64,000 nucleotides of DNA from Hydrogenophaga intermedia. Its GTDB lineage: Bacteria > Pseudomonadota > Gammaproteobacteria > Burkholderiales > Burkholderiaceae_C. The translations under genes and the position numbers were made by a program. Under the pieces are notes generated by a model. The model was given only the letters and a program-made list of their open reading frames with translations, searched no databases and was not told the DNA's origin. Each line of letters starts with the position of its first letter. Position 1 is the first letter of the stretch. Of the stretch, positions 8,605 to 18,333 are shown one piece after another. The DNA lies in the NCBI RefSeq assembly GCF_023715105.1, contig NZ_JAMBNO010000015.1, positions 62,001-126,000 on the forward strand, in the 5' to 3' direction.

Positions 8605-9462
8605 TCAATGACTTGTGCCGAGGTAGGCCTTGATGACCTCCTCGTTGTTGCGCACCTCGTCGGGGGTGCCGTCGCCGATCTTCTTGCCGTAGTCGAGCAC
8701 CACCACGCGGTCGGAGATGTCCATCACCACACCCATGTCGGGCTCGATCAGCACGATGGTGGTGCCGAATTCATCGTTCACGTCGAGGATGAAGCGGCTC
8801 ATGTCCTGCTTTTCTTCCAGGTTCATGCCGGCCATGGGCTCGTCGAGCAACAGCATCTGCGGCTCCATGGCGAGCGCGCGGCCCAGATCCACGCGCTTTT
8901 GCAGGCCGTAGGGCAGGGTGCCCACGGGCGTCTTGCGGTAGGCCTGGATCTCGAGGAAGTCGATGATGTGCTCGACGAACTCGCGGTGCTGTTCTTCTTC
9001 CTTCTGCGCGCCACCGATGCCGAAGGGATTGCGGAACGCCTGGGAGAACAGATTGCTTTTGATGCGCAGGTTGCGCCCGGTCATGATGTTGTCGATCACG
9101 CTCATGCCTTTGAACAGCGCCAGGTTCTGGAAGGTGCGCGCGATGCCCATCTCGGCCACCTGGCGGCTGTTCATGTGCTTGAACGTCTGGCCGCGGAAGG
9201 TGATGGAGCCCTCCTGCGGCTGGTACACGCCGTTGATGCAGTTGAGCATGGAGCTCTTGCCGGCGCCGTTGGGGCCGATGATGGCCCGTACCTCGTGCTC
9301 GCGCACGTTGAAGCTGATGTCGGTGAGCGCCTTGACGCCACCGAAACGCAGGCTGATGTTGTGGACGTCGAGGATGACCTCGCCGATCTTCTTCTGACCG
9401 GTGGCCGTGTCCGCGGCGCCCGCGCTGCCCGATTCGTGTTGATTCATGGTGTCGTGTCTCAT
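8605..9462 (-). CDS. Branched-chain amino acid-type ABC transporter ATP-binding protein (LivG family)
   Basis: A 285-residue ATPase, partner of the LivF-type subunit. Walker A is 'GPNGAGKSSMLNCINGVYQP', the Q-loop region is 'TFQNLALFKGMSVIDN', the signature is the LivG-type 'LPYGLQKRVDLGRAL', and Walker B is 'MLLLDEPMAGMN'. I chose the ATG at 9462 (MRHDTMNQHES) because it overlaps the stop of the upstream ligase gene as ATGA; an internal ATG at 9447 is the alternative and would drop five residues. It carries a short Gly/Ala-rich N-terminal extension before the ABC domain starts near residue 25. Confidence 0.9.
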   Translation of the reverse strand: MRHDTMNQHESGSAGAADTATGQKKIGEVILDVHNISLRFGGVKALTDISFNVREHEVRAIIGPNGAGKSSMLNCINGVYQPQEGSITFRGQTFKHMNSRQVAEMGIARTFQNLALFKGMSVIDNIMTGRNLRIKSNLFSQAFRNPFGIGGAQKEEEQHREFVEHIIDFLEIQAYRKTPVGTLPYGLQKRVDLGRALAMEPQMLLLDEPMAGMNLEEKQDMSRFILDVNDEFGTTIVLIEPDMGVVMDISDRVVVLDYGKKIGDGTPDEVRNNEEVIKAYLGTSH

Positions 9463-11405
9463 GCGGCGGCCTTGACCGGGGCAAACGTCTTCGCATCGCG
9501 GATCTGCAGCGTCGCGCTCACCGAGCCCGTGCGCCCGTCCTCGAACTTGACCTGCGTCTCGATGTACTGCTCGGTCTTGCCGCTGTACAGCGCATCGACC
9601 AGCACCTGGTACTTCTCGCCGATGAAGCCACGGCGGACCTTGTTCGTGCGCGTGAGCTCGCCGTCGTCGGCATCGAGCTCCTTGTGCAGCACCAGGAAGC
9701 GGCTGATCTGGCTGCCCGCGAGCAACTCGTCGCGCGCCAGGTCGGCGTTGACCTTCTCCACGCATTCCTGGATGAGCGCGTACACCTCGGGCTTTTGCGC
9801 CAGGTCGGTGTAGCCCGCGTAGGGCAGGTTGCGGCGCTCCGCCCAGTTGCCCACGGCGTCGAAGTCGATGTTGATCATCACGCAAACCTTCTCGCGCTTG
9901 TCGCCGAAGGCCACGGCCTCCTTGATGTGCGAGAAGAACTTGAGCTTGTTCTCCACGTACTTGGGCGCAAACATGGCGCCGTCGTGCGGCCCGCCCATCA
10001 GGCGGCCCACGTCCTTCACGCGGTCGATGATCTTCAGGTGGCCGCTGGCGTCGATGAAGCCCGCGTCGCTGGTGTGGTACCAGCCGTCGGCGTCCAGCAC
10101 CTCGGCCGTGGCCTGCGGGTTCTTGTAGTAACCCTTCAGGAGCCCGGGCGAGCGAACCAGGATCTCGCCGCTGTCCGACAGCTTGATCTCCACCCCCTCG
10201 CAGGGCACGCCCACCGTGTCGGCGCGCGCCTCGTGGTCAGGCTGCAGGCACACGAACACGGCCGTTTCGGTGGAGCCGTAGAGCTGCTTGAGGTTGATGC
10301 CGATCGAGCGATAGAAGCTGAACAGGTCGGGGCCGATCGCCTCGCCTGCGGTGTAGGCCACGCGCACGCGGCTCATGCCGAGGTTGTTGCGCAGCGGACC
10401 GTAGACCAGCCAGTCGCCCAATCGGTACTTCAGGCGGTCCAGCGTGCCCACGGGCTTGCCGTCCATGAGGTCGGGGCCGATGCGGCGCGCCAGATCCATG
10501 AAGCGGTGGAACATCTTGCGCTTGAGTGCGCCAGCGTCCTCCATGCGGATCGTCACGCTCGTGAGCAGGCCCTCGAACACGCGCGGCGGCGCGAAGTAAT
10601 AGGTGGGGCCGACCTCCTTGAGGTCGATGGTGACGGTGCCGCTGCTTTCGGGGCAGTTGACCACGTAGCCGGTGACCAGCCACTGGGCGTAGGAGAAGAT
10701 GTTCTGGCCGATCCAGGCCGGCGGCAGGTAGGCCAGCACCTCGTCGTCGGGGCCGAGCTTGTCGAACTTCGTGCCTGCTGCGGCGCGGTCGAGCAGGGTG
10801 CGGTGGCTGTGCACCACGCCCTTGGGGTTGCCGGTGGTGCCGCTGGTGAAGAACATGGCGGCCACGTCGTCGGGCTGGCCCTGTTCGACCTGGGCGGCAA
10901 AGAAATCGGGGTGGACCTTGGCAAAGGCCTCGCCCGCCGCCAGCAACTCGTCCAGGCTTTGCAGGCCGGGCTGGTCGTAGTGGCGCAGGCCACGCGGATC
11001 GTCGTAGAAGATGTGCGCGATCTGCGGGCACTGCGCACGCACCTCGAGCATCTTGTCGACCTGCTCCTGGTCCTCCACCACGCAGAAGCGCACCTCGGCG
11101 TTGTTGATCGGGAAGACGCATTCGGCGGCCACCGCGTCCTGGTACAGCGGCACCGGAATGGCGCCCAGCGATTGCGCCGCCAGCATGGCCGCGTACAGGC
11201 GCGGGCGGTTGGCGCCCACCACTACCAGATGCTCACCGCGCTGCAGGCCGGCCTGGTGCAGGCCGCAGGCCATGGCCTGCACCAGCGCGGCCATCTGTGC
11301 CCAGCTGATGGTCTGCCAGATACCGTATTCCTTCTCGCGCATGGCGGGCCGCTCGGGCCGCTGCCTCGCGTGGGCCAGCAATTGCCGGGGGAAGGTGCTC
11401 TGCAT
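9459..11405 (-). CDS. Long-chain fatty acid-CoA ligase type AMP-dependent synthetase
   Basis: A 648-residue acyl-CoA synthetase of the FadD15-like subgroup, predicted to activate a carboxylic acid with ATP and CoA. The AMP-binding P-loop 'FTSGTTGNPKGVVHSHR' lies near residue 190. The 'YGSTETAVFVC' motif and the hinge region 'GWYHTSDAGFIDASGHLKIIDR' are also present. Unlike classical FadD, it has a long C-terminal part ('LHKELDADDGELTRTNKVRRGF' followed by about 70 residues). It is the first gene of the minus-strand operon and faces the Crp/Fnr gene, so its promoter must lie in the roughly 130 bases between them. Confidence 0.9.
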   Translation of the reverse strand: MQSTFPRQLLAHARQRPERPAMREKEYGIWQTISWAQMAALVQAMACGLHQAGLQRGEHLVVVGANRPRLYAAMLAAQSLGAIPVPLYQDAVAAECVFPINNAEVRFCVVEDQEQVDKMLEVRAQCPQIAHIFYDDPRGLRHYDQPGLQSLDELLAAGEAFAKVHPDFFAAQVEQGQPDDVAAMFFTSGTTGNPKGVVHSHRTLLDRAAAGTKFDKLGPDDEVLAYLPPAWIGQNIFSYAQWLVTGYVVNCPESSGTVTIDLKEVGPTYYFAPPRVFEGLLTSVTIRMEDAGALKRKMFHRFMDLARRIGPDLMDGKPVGTLDRLKYRLGDWLVYGPLRNNLGMSRVRVAYTAGEAIGPDLFSFYRSIGINLKQLYGSTETAVFVCLQPDHEARADTVGVPCEGVEIKLSDSGEILVRSPGLLKGYYKNPQATAEVLDADGWYHTSDAGFIDASGHLKIIDRVKDVGRLMGGPHDGAMFAPKYVENKLKFFSHIKEAVAFGDKREKVCVMINIDFDAVGNWAERRNLPYAGYTDLAQKPEVYALIQECVEKVNADLARDELLAGSQISRFLVLHKELDADDGELTRTNKVRRGFIGEKYQVLVDALYSGKTEQYIETQVKFEDGRTGSVSATLQIRDAKTFAPVKAAA

Positions 11406-11539
11406 GCCGTGTCTCCTTGGCTCGCCCGCTGTCCAACGCGTGACAGTGGGCTGTTGATGGAGCGCATGGTAGGCTGGAGTTTGACGTTATGTTGTCGGTC
11501 CGACGACAATCTCGGGTCATCCCTCCTAGGACTTACCCC

Positions 11540-12256
11540 ATGTTCCCCGCCCGTCGCAGCGCCATCCGCGAACGCGCCCGTCGCCCCACCGAGGCCGAGC
11601 TCGAAGGCATCCCCTGGCTGGGCCGCCTGGAGGGCGAGGCGCGCGAGCGCGCACTCGATGCGCTGGAGGTGGGCGAGGCCGAGGCGGGCGACTACGTGTG
11701 CCGCTACGGCCGGCCCGTGACCTTCTGGTTCGGACTCGTGGATGGCCTGCTCAAGATGAGCAACGACGACTCGCAAGGGCCGGTGATCACCTTCACCGGT
11801 GTGGCGCCGGGCGGCTGGTTCGGCGAGGGCACGGTGCTCAAGCACGAGACCTATCGCTACAACATCCAGGCGCTGCGCAAGAGCCTGATCGCCGGCCTGC
11901 CGGTGCAGACCTTCGACTGGCTGCTCGATCACTCGATCGGCTTCAACCGCTTCGTGATGCACCAGCTCAACGAGCGCCTGGGCCAGTTCATCGCCGCGCG
12001 CGAGATCGACCGCATCACCAGCCCCGACCTGCGCGTGGCCCGCAACCTGGCCGCGCTGTTTCACCCGCTGCTCTCGCCCAACGTGGGCGGCGTGCTGCGC
12101 ATCACCCAGCAGGAACTGGCCTACCTGGTGGGCTTGTCGCGCCAGCGCGTGAACGAGGCGCTGCGGGCGTTGCAGGACAAGGGGTGGATACGGATCGAGT
12201 ACGGGGGGTTGCGGGTGCTGGACCTGACGGCTTTGCGGTCGGGAGGGTTGGACTGA
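11540..12256 (+). CDS. Crp/Fnr family transcriptional regulator
   Basis: A 238-residue regulator with an N-terminal cyclic-nucleotide-binding-like beta-roll (about residues 30-135; 'FTGVAPGGWFGEGTVLKHE') and a C-terminal winged helix ('RITQQELAYLVGLSRQRVNEALRALQDKGWI', about residues 185-215). No Fnr-type N-terminal cysteine cluster is present, so an iron-sulfur oxygen sensor is unlikely. The ATG at 11540 was preferred to one at 11489 because the upstream codons do not look coding and a CCTAGGA-like site precedes it. It is divergent from the ABC/CoA-ligase operon and is the obvious candidate for its regulator. The effector is unknown. Confidence 0.88.
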   Translation: MFPARRSAIRERARRPTEAELEGIPWLGRLEGEARERALDALEVGEAEAGDYVCRYGRPVTFWFGLVDGLLKMSNDDSQGPVITFTGVAPGGWFGEGTVLKHETYRYNIQALRKSLIAGLPVQTFDWLLDHSIGFNRFVMHQLNERLGQFIAAREIDRITSPDLRVARNLAALFHPLLSPNVGGVLRITQQELAYLVGLSRQRVNEALRALQDKGWIRIEYGGLRVLDLTALRSGGLD

Positions 12257-12347
12257 CCTGCTTTCGTGCCTCGCGCAAGCTCGCGGTCGCGGAGCCGACT
12301 TCCGGTCGGCGACGACCGGCGTTGCCGGAGAAGGGGACAATCGCCCC

Positions 12348-13580
12348 ATGTCCCAAGACCCCAAAAGCCGCACCCTCAAGCTCAAACCCGCGGCCCCCAA
12401 GCCCCTTGCCGATCCCCGCGCCCCGCGACGCGCGCCGGTGCGCCCCCCCGGCCCGGCACGTGCCCGGCCGCTGAGCGCCGCGCAGCGCCCCGAATTGCCG
12501 GTGCAGCCCGCGGCCACCGCCCGGGCGCCGGGTGCCACCGTCGCGCCGACGCGTTCCAACGACGAACGCGCCCGCCCGCCGAGACCCGATTCACGTCCCC
12601 CGCGCAGCGACTCGCGACCTGCGCGCTCCGACAACCGGACTGGCCCTCGGCCCGACAGCCGTCCAGCCGCCCGTCCCGCGCCCCGGTTCGACCCGCGCGC
12701 GCAGACATCCGCGCCGACGCAGTGGGCGCCAAGGCCTGCCGACGCCCCACAGCCCGCGGCCCCGAAGACCGCGAAGGCATCGGTGGCCCCCGCCGCCCCG
12801 CGCGACGGCATCCGCCTGAACAAGCGCCTGGCCGAACTTGGCCTGTGCTCGCGCCGCGAGGCCGACGAGTGGATCGCCCACGGCTGGGTGCTGGTCAACG
12901 GCAAGGTCGCCGCCATGGGCCAGCCCGTCACCGCCGAAGACGAGATCAAGGTGCTGCCCCAGGCCACCAGCGCGCAAGAGGAACGCGCCACCTTCCTGCT
13001 GCACAAGCCCGTGGGCTATGTGAGTGGCCTGCCCGAAGACGGGCACGAGCCCGCGGTGGTGCTGCTCAAGCCCGCCAACCGCTGGAAGGACGACCGCGGG
13101 CCGCGGCGCTTTTCGCCCGCGCAGCTCAAGGGCCTGGCGCCCGCAGGGCGGCTCGACATCGACTCCACCGGCCTGCTGGTGCTCACGCAGGACGGGCGTG
13201 TGGCGCGCACGTTGATCGCTGACGACAGCGAGGTGGAGAAGGAATACCTGGTGCGCGTGGTCTGGGCACCCAACGGTCCGCAGGGCGAGGGCGTGGTGGA
13301 GCAGGACGTGCAGGCCGTGTTCCCGGCCGGGCAACTGGCGCGGCTGCGCCACGGCCTGTCGCTGGACGACCAGCCGCTCAAGCACGCGCAGGTGGACTGG
13401 ATCAACCCCGAGCAGCTGCGCTTCGTGCTCACCGAGGGCAAGAAACGCCAGATCCGCCGCATGTGCGAGGCCGTGGGCCTGCACGTGGTGGGCTTGAAGC
13501 GCGTGCGCATCGGCCGCGTGATGCTGGGCAAGCTGCCGCCAGGGCAGTGGCGCTATCTGGGCGCCGACGAGGCCTTCTGA
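12348..13580 (+). CDS. rRNA pseudouridine synthase, RsuA/RluF family
   Basis: A 410-residue enzyme predicted to isomerise a uridine in ribosomal RNA. Residues 1 to about 147 form a Pro/Arg/Ser-rich, probably disordered extension. An S4 RNA-binding domain follows ('RLNKRLAELGLCSRREADEWI', about residues 150-200), then the catalytic domain with 'GRLDIDSTGLLVLTQDG', in which Asp270 is the expected nucleophile. The C-terminal 'EGKKRQIRRMCEAVGLHVVGLKR' is typical of the RsuA/RluB/E/F group, with RluF the likeliest match. The long basic extension is common in burkholderial members and may add RNA affinity. Confidence 0.88.
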   Translation: MSQDPKSRTLKLKPAAPKPLADPRAPRRAPVRPPGPARARPLSAAQRPELPVQPAATARAPGATVAPTRSNDERARPPRPDSRPPRSDSRPARSDNRTGPRPDSRPAARPAPRFDPRAQTSAPTQWAPRPADAPQPAAPKTAKASVAPAAPRDGIRLNKRLAELGLCSRREADEWIAHGWVLVNGKVAAMGQPVTAEDEIKVLPQATSAQEERATFLLHKPVGYVSGLPEDGHEPAVVLLKPANRWKDDRGPRRFSPAQLKGLAPAGRLDIDSTGLLVLTQDGRVARTLIADDSEVEKEYLVRVVWAPNGPQGEGVVEQDVQAVFPAGQLARLRHGLSLDDQPLKHAQVDWINPEQLRFVLTEGKKRQIRRMCEAVGLHVVGLKRVRIGRVMLGKLPPGQWRYLGADEAF

Positions 13581-13633
13581 GACCACCGGTCTGCCCGTCG
13601 CGGCGCGGTCATGGGGTCCAACCACAATCGGCC

Positions 13634-14863
13634 ATGGCCCACACACGACGAACCCCGGTACGACACCTGCGCCCAAGCGATCTGCGGGCCGCTGCCCAAC
13701 TGGTGACCCAGGCCACCCTGGGGGTGGTGGGCGTCACCGAGGACGTGCATCAGGCCGTGCGCCAACGCATCGGCCTGCCGGGGGGTGACGCACCCGATCG
13801 GGCCGGGGGCCTCACCGGGCGCATCTACGCGGCGATCCGCGGCGCGGCGCACGGCATCGGTGCCGGCATCGATGGGGTGTTGCACAGCCTGGCGCCTCTG
13901 CTGGAGCGCCCCGGTGCGGATCACGCCGATTCCGCCGAACGTGCGGCGGTGGTGGCTGCGCTCAACGGCGTCTTCGGCGACCGGCTGGCGGCTATGGGCA
14001 ATGCACTGGCGCAACCCATGGAGCTGCGCCACGGCGGCCAGGCGCTGCCGTTGCACGCGCCCGAGCGGCTGGCGCAGCGCCTCGGTGGGGCCAGCCCGCA
14101 CCTGCTGTTGATGATTCACGGGCTGTGCATGAACGACTCCCAGTGGCTGCGCAGCGGGCACGACCACACCCCGCTGCTGGCCGAGACGCTGCAGGCCACG
14201 CCGCTGCACCTGCGTTACAACAGCGGGCTGCACATCGCCGCCAACGGCCGCGAACTTGCCCGTGCACTGGAGCGGCTGACGCAACACTGGCCCGTTGACC
14301 TGCGGGGCATCACCCTGGTGGGGCACAGCATGGGCGGGTTGGTCGCGCGCAGTGCGGTGCACGAGGGGCGGCTTGCCGGCCACCGATGGCCCGCGCTGGT
14401 AAAGCACTTGCTGTTCCTGGGCACCCCGCACCACGGCGCGCCGCTGGAGCGCGCCGGGCACGGTGCCGATCTTCTGCTGGCCTCGTCACCTTTCACCGCG
14501 CCGCTGGCGCGGCTCGGGCGCCTGCGCAGTGCCGGCATCACCGACCTGCGCCACGGCCACCTGCGACACCCCGACGACGCCCGGCACGACGAACCCCTGG
14601 CGCTGCCCGACGGCGTGGCCTGCCTCGGCGTGGCCGCCTGCCTGGCCCCGCGCCGCGGCCTGCTGGCCGAGCGCCTGGTGGGCGATGGTCTGGTGCCGTT
14701 GCACAGTGCGCTCGGCGAGCACGACGACTCGGCGCGCCGGCTGGTGTTTGCCCGGGACAGCCTGCACGTGGTGTACCGAACCGGCCACCTGGACTTGTTG
14801 TCCAGCCCGGCGGTGGCGCAGCGGCTGCAGCAATGGCTGCAGCCTGCTTCAGCCGGGTCTTGA
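13634..14863 (+). CDS. Alpha/beta hydrolase (PGAP1/lipase-like serine hydrolase)
   Basis: A 409-residue predicted serine hydrolase. The nucleophile elbow is '[15 protein letters not shown]' with Ser232 as nucleophile; '[15 protein letters not shown]' supplies the oxyanion strand and '[20 protein letters not shown]' the lipase-like loop. Candidate Asp and His residues are in '[14 protein letters not shown]' and '[18 protein letters not shown]'. The N-terminal 120 residues are helical and contain no signal peptide, so the enzyme is probably cytoplasmic. The ATG at 13634 is the first with convincing downstream coding. Substrate unknown; esters or lipids are likely. Confidence 0.8.
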   Translation: MAHTRRTPVRHLRPSDLRAAAQLVTQATLGVVGVTEDVHQAVRQRIGLPGGDAPDRAGGLTGRIYAAIRGAAHGIGAGIDGVLHSLAPLLERPGADHADSAERAAVVAALNGVFGDRLAAMGNALAQPMELRHGGQALPLHAPERLAQRLGGASPHLLLMIHGLCMNDSQWLRSGHDHTPLLAETLQATPLHLRYNSGLHIAANGRELARALERLTQHWPVDLRGITLVGHSMGGLVARSAVHEGRLAGHRWPALVKHLLFLGTPHHGAPLERAGHGADLLLASSPFTAPLARLGRLRSAGITDLRHGHLRHPDDARHDEPLALPDGVACLGVAACLAPRRGLLAERLVGDGLVPLHSALGEHDDSARRLVFARDSLHVVYRTGHLDLLSSPAVAQRLQQWLQPASAGS

Positions 14864-14942
14864 AAATCCCGCTCGCGGTCCCCATGTCTGGCGCGGTTTG
14901 TGTACCGCCGGGCGACAGCCCTTGTCTCTCACCTTTTCCACC

Positions 14943-16805
14943 ATGAGCAAACAGACCCATTCCTTCCAGGCCGAAGTGGCCCAGTTGCTGCACCTGGTCA
15001 CGCACTCGCTGTACTCCAACCCCGACATCTTCCTGCGCGAGCTGGTCTCCAACGCATCGGACGCCTGCGACAAACTGCGCTTCGAGGCGCTCAACAACGC
15101 CGCGCTGTACGAGGACGCGCCCGAGTTGCAGGTTCGCGTGGCCTTCGACAAGGCGGCCCGCACCATCACCATCACCGACAACGGTGTCGGCATGAGCGCG
15201 GCCGAGGCGATCGAGCACCTGGGCACCATCGCCAAGAGCGGCACGCGCGATTTCATGAGCAAGCTCAGCGGCGACCAGAAATCCGACGCGCAGCTCATCG
15301 GGCAGTTCGGTGTCGGTTTCTATTCCGGCTTCATCGTGGCCGACAAGATCGTGGTGGAAAGCCGCCGTGCCGGCCTGCCTGCGGCCGAGGGCGTGCGCTG
15401 GACCAGCGGCGGCAGCGGTGATTTCGAGGTCGAGGCCATCGAGCGTGCGGCGCGCGGCACCAGCGTCATCCTGCACCTGCGCGAGGACAAGACCGAATAC
15501 CTCAACCACTGGAAGCTCAAGTCCATCATCGAGCGGTATTCCGATCACATCAGCCTGCCGATCCGCATGCAGGCCGAGCAGTGGGACGCCGAGAAGAGCG
15601 AGTACGTGCTCAAGGACGAGTGGGAAACCATCAACTCGGCCAACGCGCTGTGGTCGCGTCCGAAGAAGGACGTGAGCGACGAGCAGTACACCGAGTTCTA
15701 CAAGACGCTCAGCCACGACAGCGAGGCCCCGCTGGCCTGGAGCCACAACCGGGTGGAGGGCAGCACCGAGTACACGCAGCTGCTCTACATCCCGGCCAGC
15801 GCGCCGCACGACCTGTGGAACCGCGAGCGCAAGGCCGGCATCAAGCTCTACGTCAAGCGCGTGTTCATCATGGACGAGGCCGAGAGCCTCATGCCGGCCT
15901 ACCTGCGCTGGGTCAAGGGCGTGGTCGATTCGAGCGACCTGCCGCTCAACGTGAGCCGCGAGCTGCTGCAGGAAAGCCGCGATGTGAAGGCCATCCGCGA
16001 GGGCAACACGCGCCGCGTGCTGGCCCTGCTCGACGAGCTCAGCAAGGACGGCGAGAAGTACGGCAAGTTCTACGCCGCGTTCGGCGCCGTGCTCAAGGAA
16101 GGCCTGGGCGAGGACTTCGCCAACCGCGACAAGATCGCGAAGCTGCTGCGCTTTGCCAGCACCACCCAGAGCGAGCCCACCGCGCTGGCCGACTACAAGG
16201 CGCGCATGAAGGATGGCCAGAAGGCCATCTACTACCTGACCGCCGACACCCTGGCCGCAGCGCGCAGCAGCCCGCAGCTGGAGGTGTTCCGCCAGAAGGG
16301 CATCGAGGTGCTGCTGATGGCCGACCGCGTGGACGAGTGGGCGCTGTCCTTCCTGCCCGAGTTCGATGGCACGCCGTTGCAAAGCGTGGCCAAGGGCGCG
16401 GTGGATCTGGGTGACCTGCAGGACGAGGCCGAGAAGAAGGCGGCCGAGCAGGCCGCCGAAGCCTTCAAGCCGGTGCTGGAGAAGCTCAAGGAAAGCCTCA
16501 AGGACAAGGCCAAGGACGTGCGGGTCACCTCGCGGCTGGTGGATTCTCCGGCCTGCCTGGTGGTGGAAGACGGCGACTACTCCATGCAGCTGGCGCGCCT
16601 GCTCAAGCAGGCCGGGCAGCAGGCGCCCGAGGTCAAGCCCATCCTGGAGGTCAACGCCGGTCACGCGCTGGTGAAGAAGCTCGAGACGAGCGAACACTTC
16701 GACGATCTGGCGCACGTGCTGTTTGACCAGGCCCTGCTGGCCGAAGGTGGCTTGCCCGAGGATCCAGCCGCCTACGTGCGCCGGGTCAACGGCCTGTTGG
16801 TTTGA
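14943..16805 (+). CDS. htpG: Molecular chaperone HtpG (Hsp90)
   Basis: A 620-residue bacterial Hsp90, close to the E. coli length. The ATP-binding GHKL domain is complete: '[20 protein letters not shown]', '[28 protein letters not shown]' and '[16 protein letters not shown]'. The middle domain ('[31 protein letters not shown]') and the dimerising C-terminus ('[15 protein letters not shown]') follow. The ATG at 14943 matches the usual MSKQT-type HtpG start. It acts as a cytosolic ATP-dependent folding chaperone. The gene lies 80 bases after the hydrolase gene and has no visible heat-shock promoter that I can assert. Confidence 0.97.
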   Translation: MSKQTHSFQAEVAQLLHLVTHSLYSNPDIFLRELVSNASDACDKLRFEALNNAALYEDAPELQVRVAFDKAARTITITDNGVGMSAAEAIEHLGTIAKSGTRDFMSKLSGDQKSDAQLIGQFGVGFYSGFIVADKIVVESRRAGLPAAEGVRWTSGGSGDFEVEAIERAARGTSVILHLREDKTEYLNHWKLKSIIERYSDHISLPIRMQAEQWDAEKSEYVLKDEWETINSANALWSRPKKDVSDEQYTEFYKTLSHDSEAPLAWSHNRVEGSTEYTQLLYIPASAPHDLWNRERKAGIKLYVKRVFIMDEAESLMPAYLRWVKGVVDSSDLPLNVSRELLQESRDVKAIREGNTRRVLALLDELSKDGEKYGKFYAAFGAVLKEGLGEDFANRDKIAKLLRFASTTQSEPTALADYKARMKDGQKAIYYLTADTLAAARSSPQLEVFRQKGIEVLLMADRVDEWALSFLPEFDGTPLQSVAKGAVDLGDLQDEAEKKAAEQAAEAFKPVLEKLKESLKDKAKDVRVTSRLVDSPACLVVEDGDYSMQLARLLKQAGQQAPEVKPILEVNAGHALVKKLETSEHFDDLAHVLFDQALLAEGGLPEDPAAYVRRVNGLLV

Positions 16806-16915
16806 CCTGACGCTTCAGCCCTGAACGAACGTGCGGGGCCTTCACTACACTCGGGGGGAAGGATCGGCGCGGGCAACGTGCCGCCCGAACGTTCCGGTCC
16901 ACCGCCCTCCTGCCC

Positions 16916-18319
16916 GTGCACTTCCAACGTCCTTACGATCCCGTCGTCTCCTTTCGCAACAGCCAGGGCGATGCCGCCCGTGGGACGTTGACCAGCGTGC
17001 AGCGGCGCGCGCTGGTGATGGAGATCTACAACCCGTACTCCATCGTCCAGGTCAGCGAGGTGCTCAGCGAGCTGACCATCCGCTCCGGCGATCGCCCGAT
17101 CTACCAGGGCAAGGCGGTCGTTGTCGGTCTGGTCAACACGGGCTTGATGGCCGTGGTCTCGCTCACGCTGATCGATGAGTGGAACGACCTTGGCGGCATC
17201 GGCGCCGACGCGCGCTCGGTGTCCGATGCGGTGCGCGAGTTCCTCAAGGACTGGGACGCCCGCACGCTGGTGCGACCGGCGTACCAGGCGGTGGTCAACG
17301 AACTGCGGGCGTATTTCTCGGAAGTGACGCGCTGGCTCGACCAGGCCGACCTGGCCGCGGGGCTGCCGCGCGACCAGACCGGCCGCGTGCGGCTGGACGT
17401 TTTCTCCGAGCTGGCGCGCCCGCTGCTGGAGCGCGGCCAGGTCTACCTGCAGCGCTTCGAGGCGGAGGCCGCGGCGGTACCGCCCGAGGAAGAGGCCGCC
17501 CACCGCGCGTTCGCGCAAGCGGCCATTCACCCGTTGGTGTTGCGCGCTCCTTTCGTCTACCGCACCTACGCCAAGCCGCTGGGCTATGCGGGCGACTACC
17601 GCATGGTCACCCAGATCCTGGGCGACCCGCGCGAAGGGCCGAGCACCTATTTCGAGCTCGTGAACTACATGTTCCTGCAGGCCGCGGTGGCGCAGGCGCA
17701 CCGCAACCGGGTGGCGATGCTCACCGACTGGCTGTCCAGTGCCGCACAGCAGGCACAGGCCGAGGGCCGCCGCCTGCGCGTGCTCAACGTGGGCTGCGGT
17801 CCGGCCGCCGAGATCGAGCGGGCGATCCGAAGCGGGCAGGCGTTGGCCCATGTCGATATCGACCTGGTGGACTTCAGCGAGGAGACGCTGGCATACGCCC
17901 GGGATCGCCTGTCGCAGGCCGCGCGCGAATCCGCCGTGGCCTCGCCCGGGCTGCGCCTGCGGCATGAATCGGTGCACCAGCTGCTCAAGCGCTCGGTCCG
18001 CAGCGCCGATGTGCCGCCCGAAGAACGCTTCGATCTGATCTACTGTGCCGGCCTGTTCGACTATCTGGCCGACAAGGCGTGCACACGGCTCATCGGCTAC
18101 TTCGAGCAGCACCTGACCCCGCAGGGGCGCCTGCTGCTGACCAACGTGCACCAGAACAACCCGGAGCGTCACTGGATGGAGCACTTCATGGAGTGGTACC
18201 TGATCTACCGCGACGAAGCCGGTATGGAGCGGCTGCTGCCCGCCAGCATGAAGGCCGCGCACACCTACACCGACGCCACCGGCGTCAACCTGTTCGTCGA
18301 AGCCGTGCGGGCGGCGTAG
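16916..18319 (+). CDS. phcB: PhcB-like SAM-dependent methyltransferase (quorum-sensing signal synthase)
   Basis: A 467-residue protein with a GTG start. An N-terminal domain of about 100 residues ('RALVMEIYNPYSIVQVSEVLSEL', 'IYQGKAVVVGLVNTGLM') looks PilZ-like. The C-terminal class I methyltransferase domain starts near residue 285, with SAM motif I 'LRVLNVGCGPAAEIE'. In Ralstonia solanacearum, PhcB methylates 3-hydroxy fatty acids to give 3-OH PAME or 3-OH MAME, the signals of the Phc system. Assignment here rests on this architecture and on the next three genes, which match PhcS, PhcR and PhcQ in order and type. The next gene starts 14 bases downstream. Without that context it would only be called a methyltransferase. 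Confidence 0.8.
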   Translation: MHFQRPYDPVVSFRNSQGDAARGTLTSVQRRALVMEIYNPYSIVQVSEVLSELTIRSGDRPIYQGKAVVVGLVNTGLMAVVSLTLIDEWNDLGGIGADARSVSDAVREFLKDWDARTLVRPAYQAVVNELRAYFSEVTRWLDQADLAAGLPRDQTGRVRLDVFSELARPLLERGQVYLQRFEAEAAAVPPEEEAAHRAFAQAAIHPLVLRAPFVYRTYAKPLGYAGDYRMVTQILGDPREGPSTYFELVNYMFLQAAVAQAHRNRVAMLTDWLSSAAQQAQAEGRRLRVLNVGCGPAAEIERAIRSGQALAHVDIDLVDFSEETLAYARDRLSQAARESAVASPGLRLRHESVHQLLKRSVRSADVPPEERFDLIYCAGLFDYLADKACTRLIGYFEQHLTPQGRLLLTNVHQNNPERHWMEHFMEWYLIYRDEAGMERLLPASMKAAHTYTDATGVNLFVEAVRAA

Positions 18320-18333
18320 TCCGCCGCGACCCC

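Noticed and set aside
9684..11720. Plus-strand open frame of several hundred codons opposite the fatty-acyl-CoA ligase
   Set aside because: The composition is that of antisense translation (His, Val, Gln and Asp rich) and the ligase on the other strand is complete.
12294..12310. Hairpin GCCGAC-TTCCG-GTCGGC after the Crp/Fnr gene as terminator
   Set aside because: The stem is only six bases and no T-run follows on either strand.
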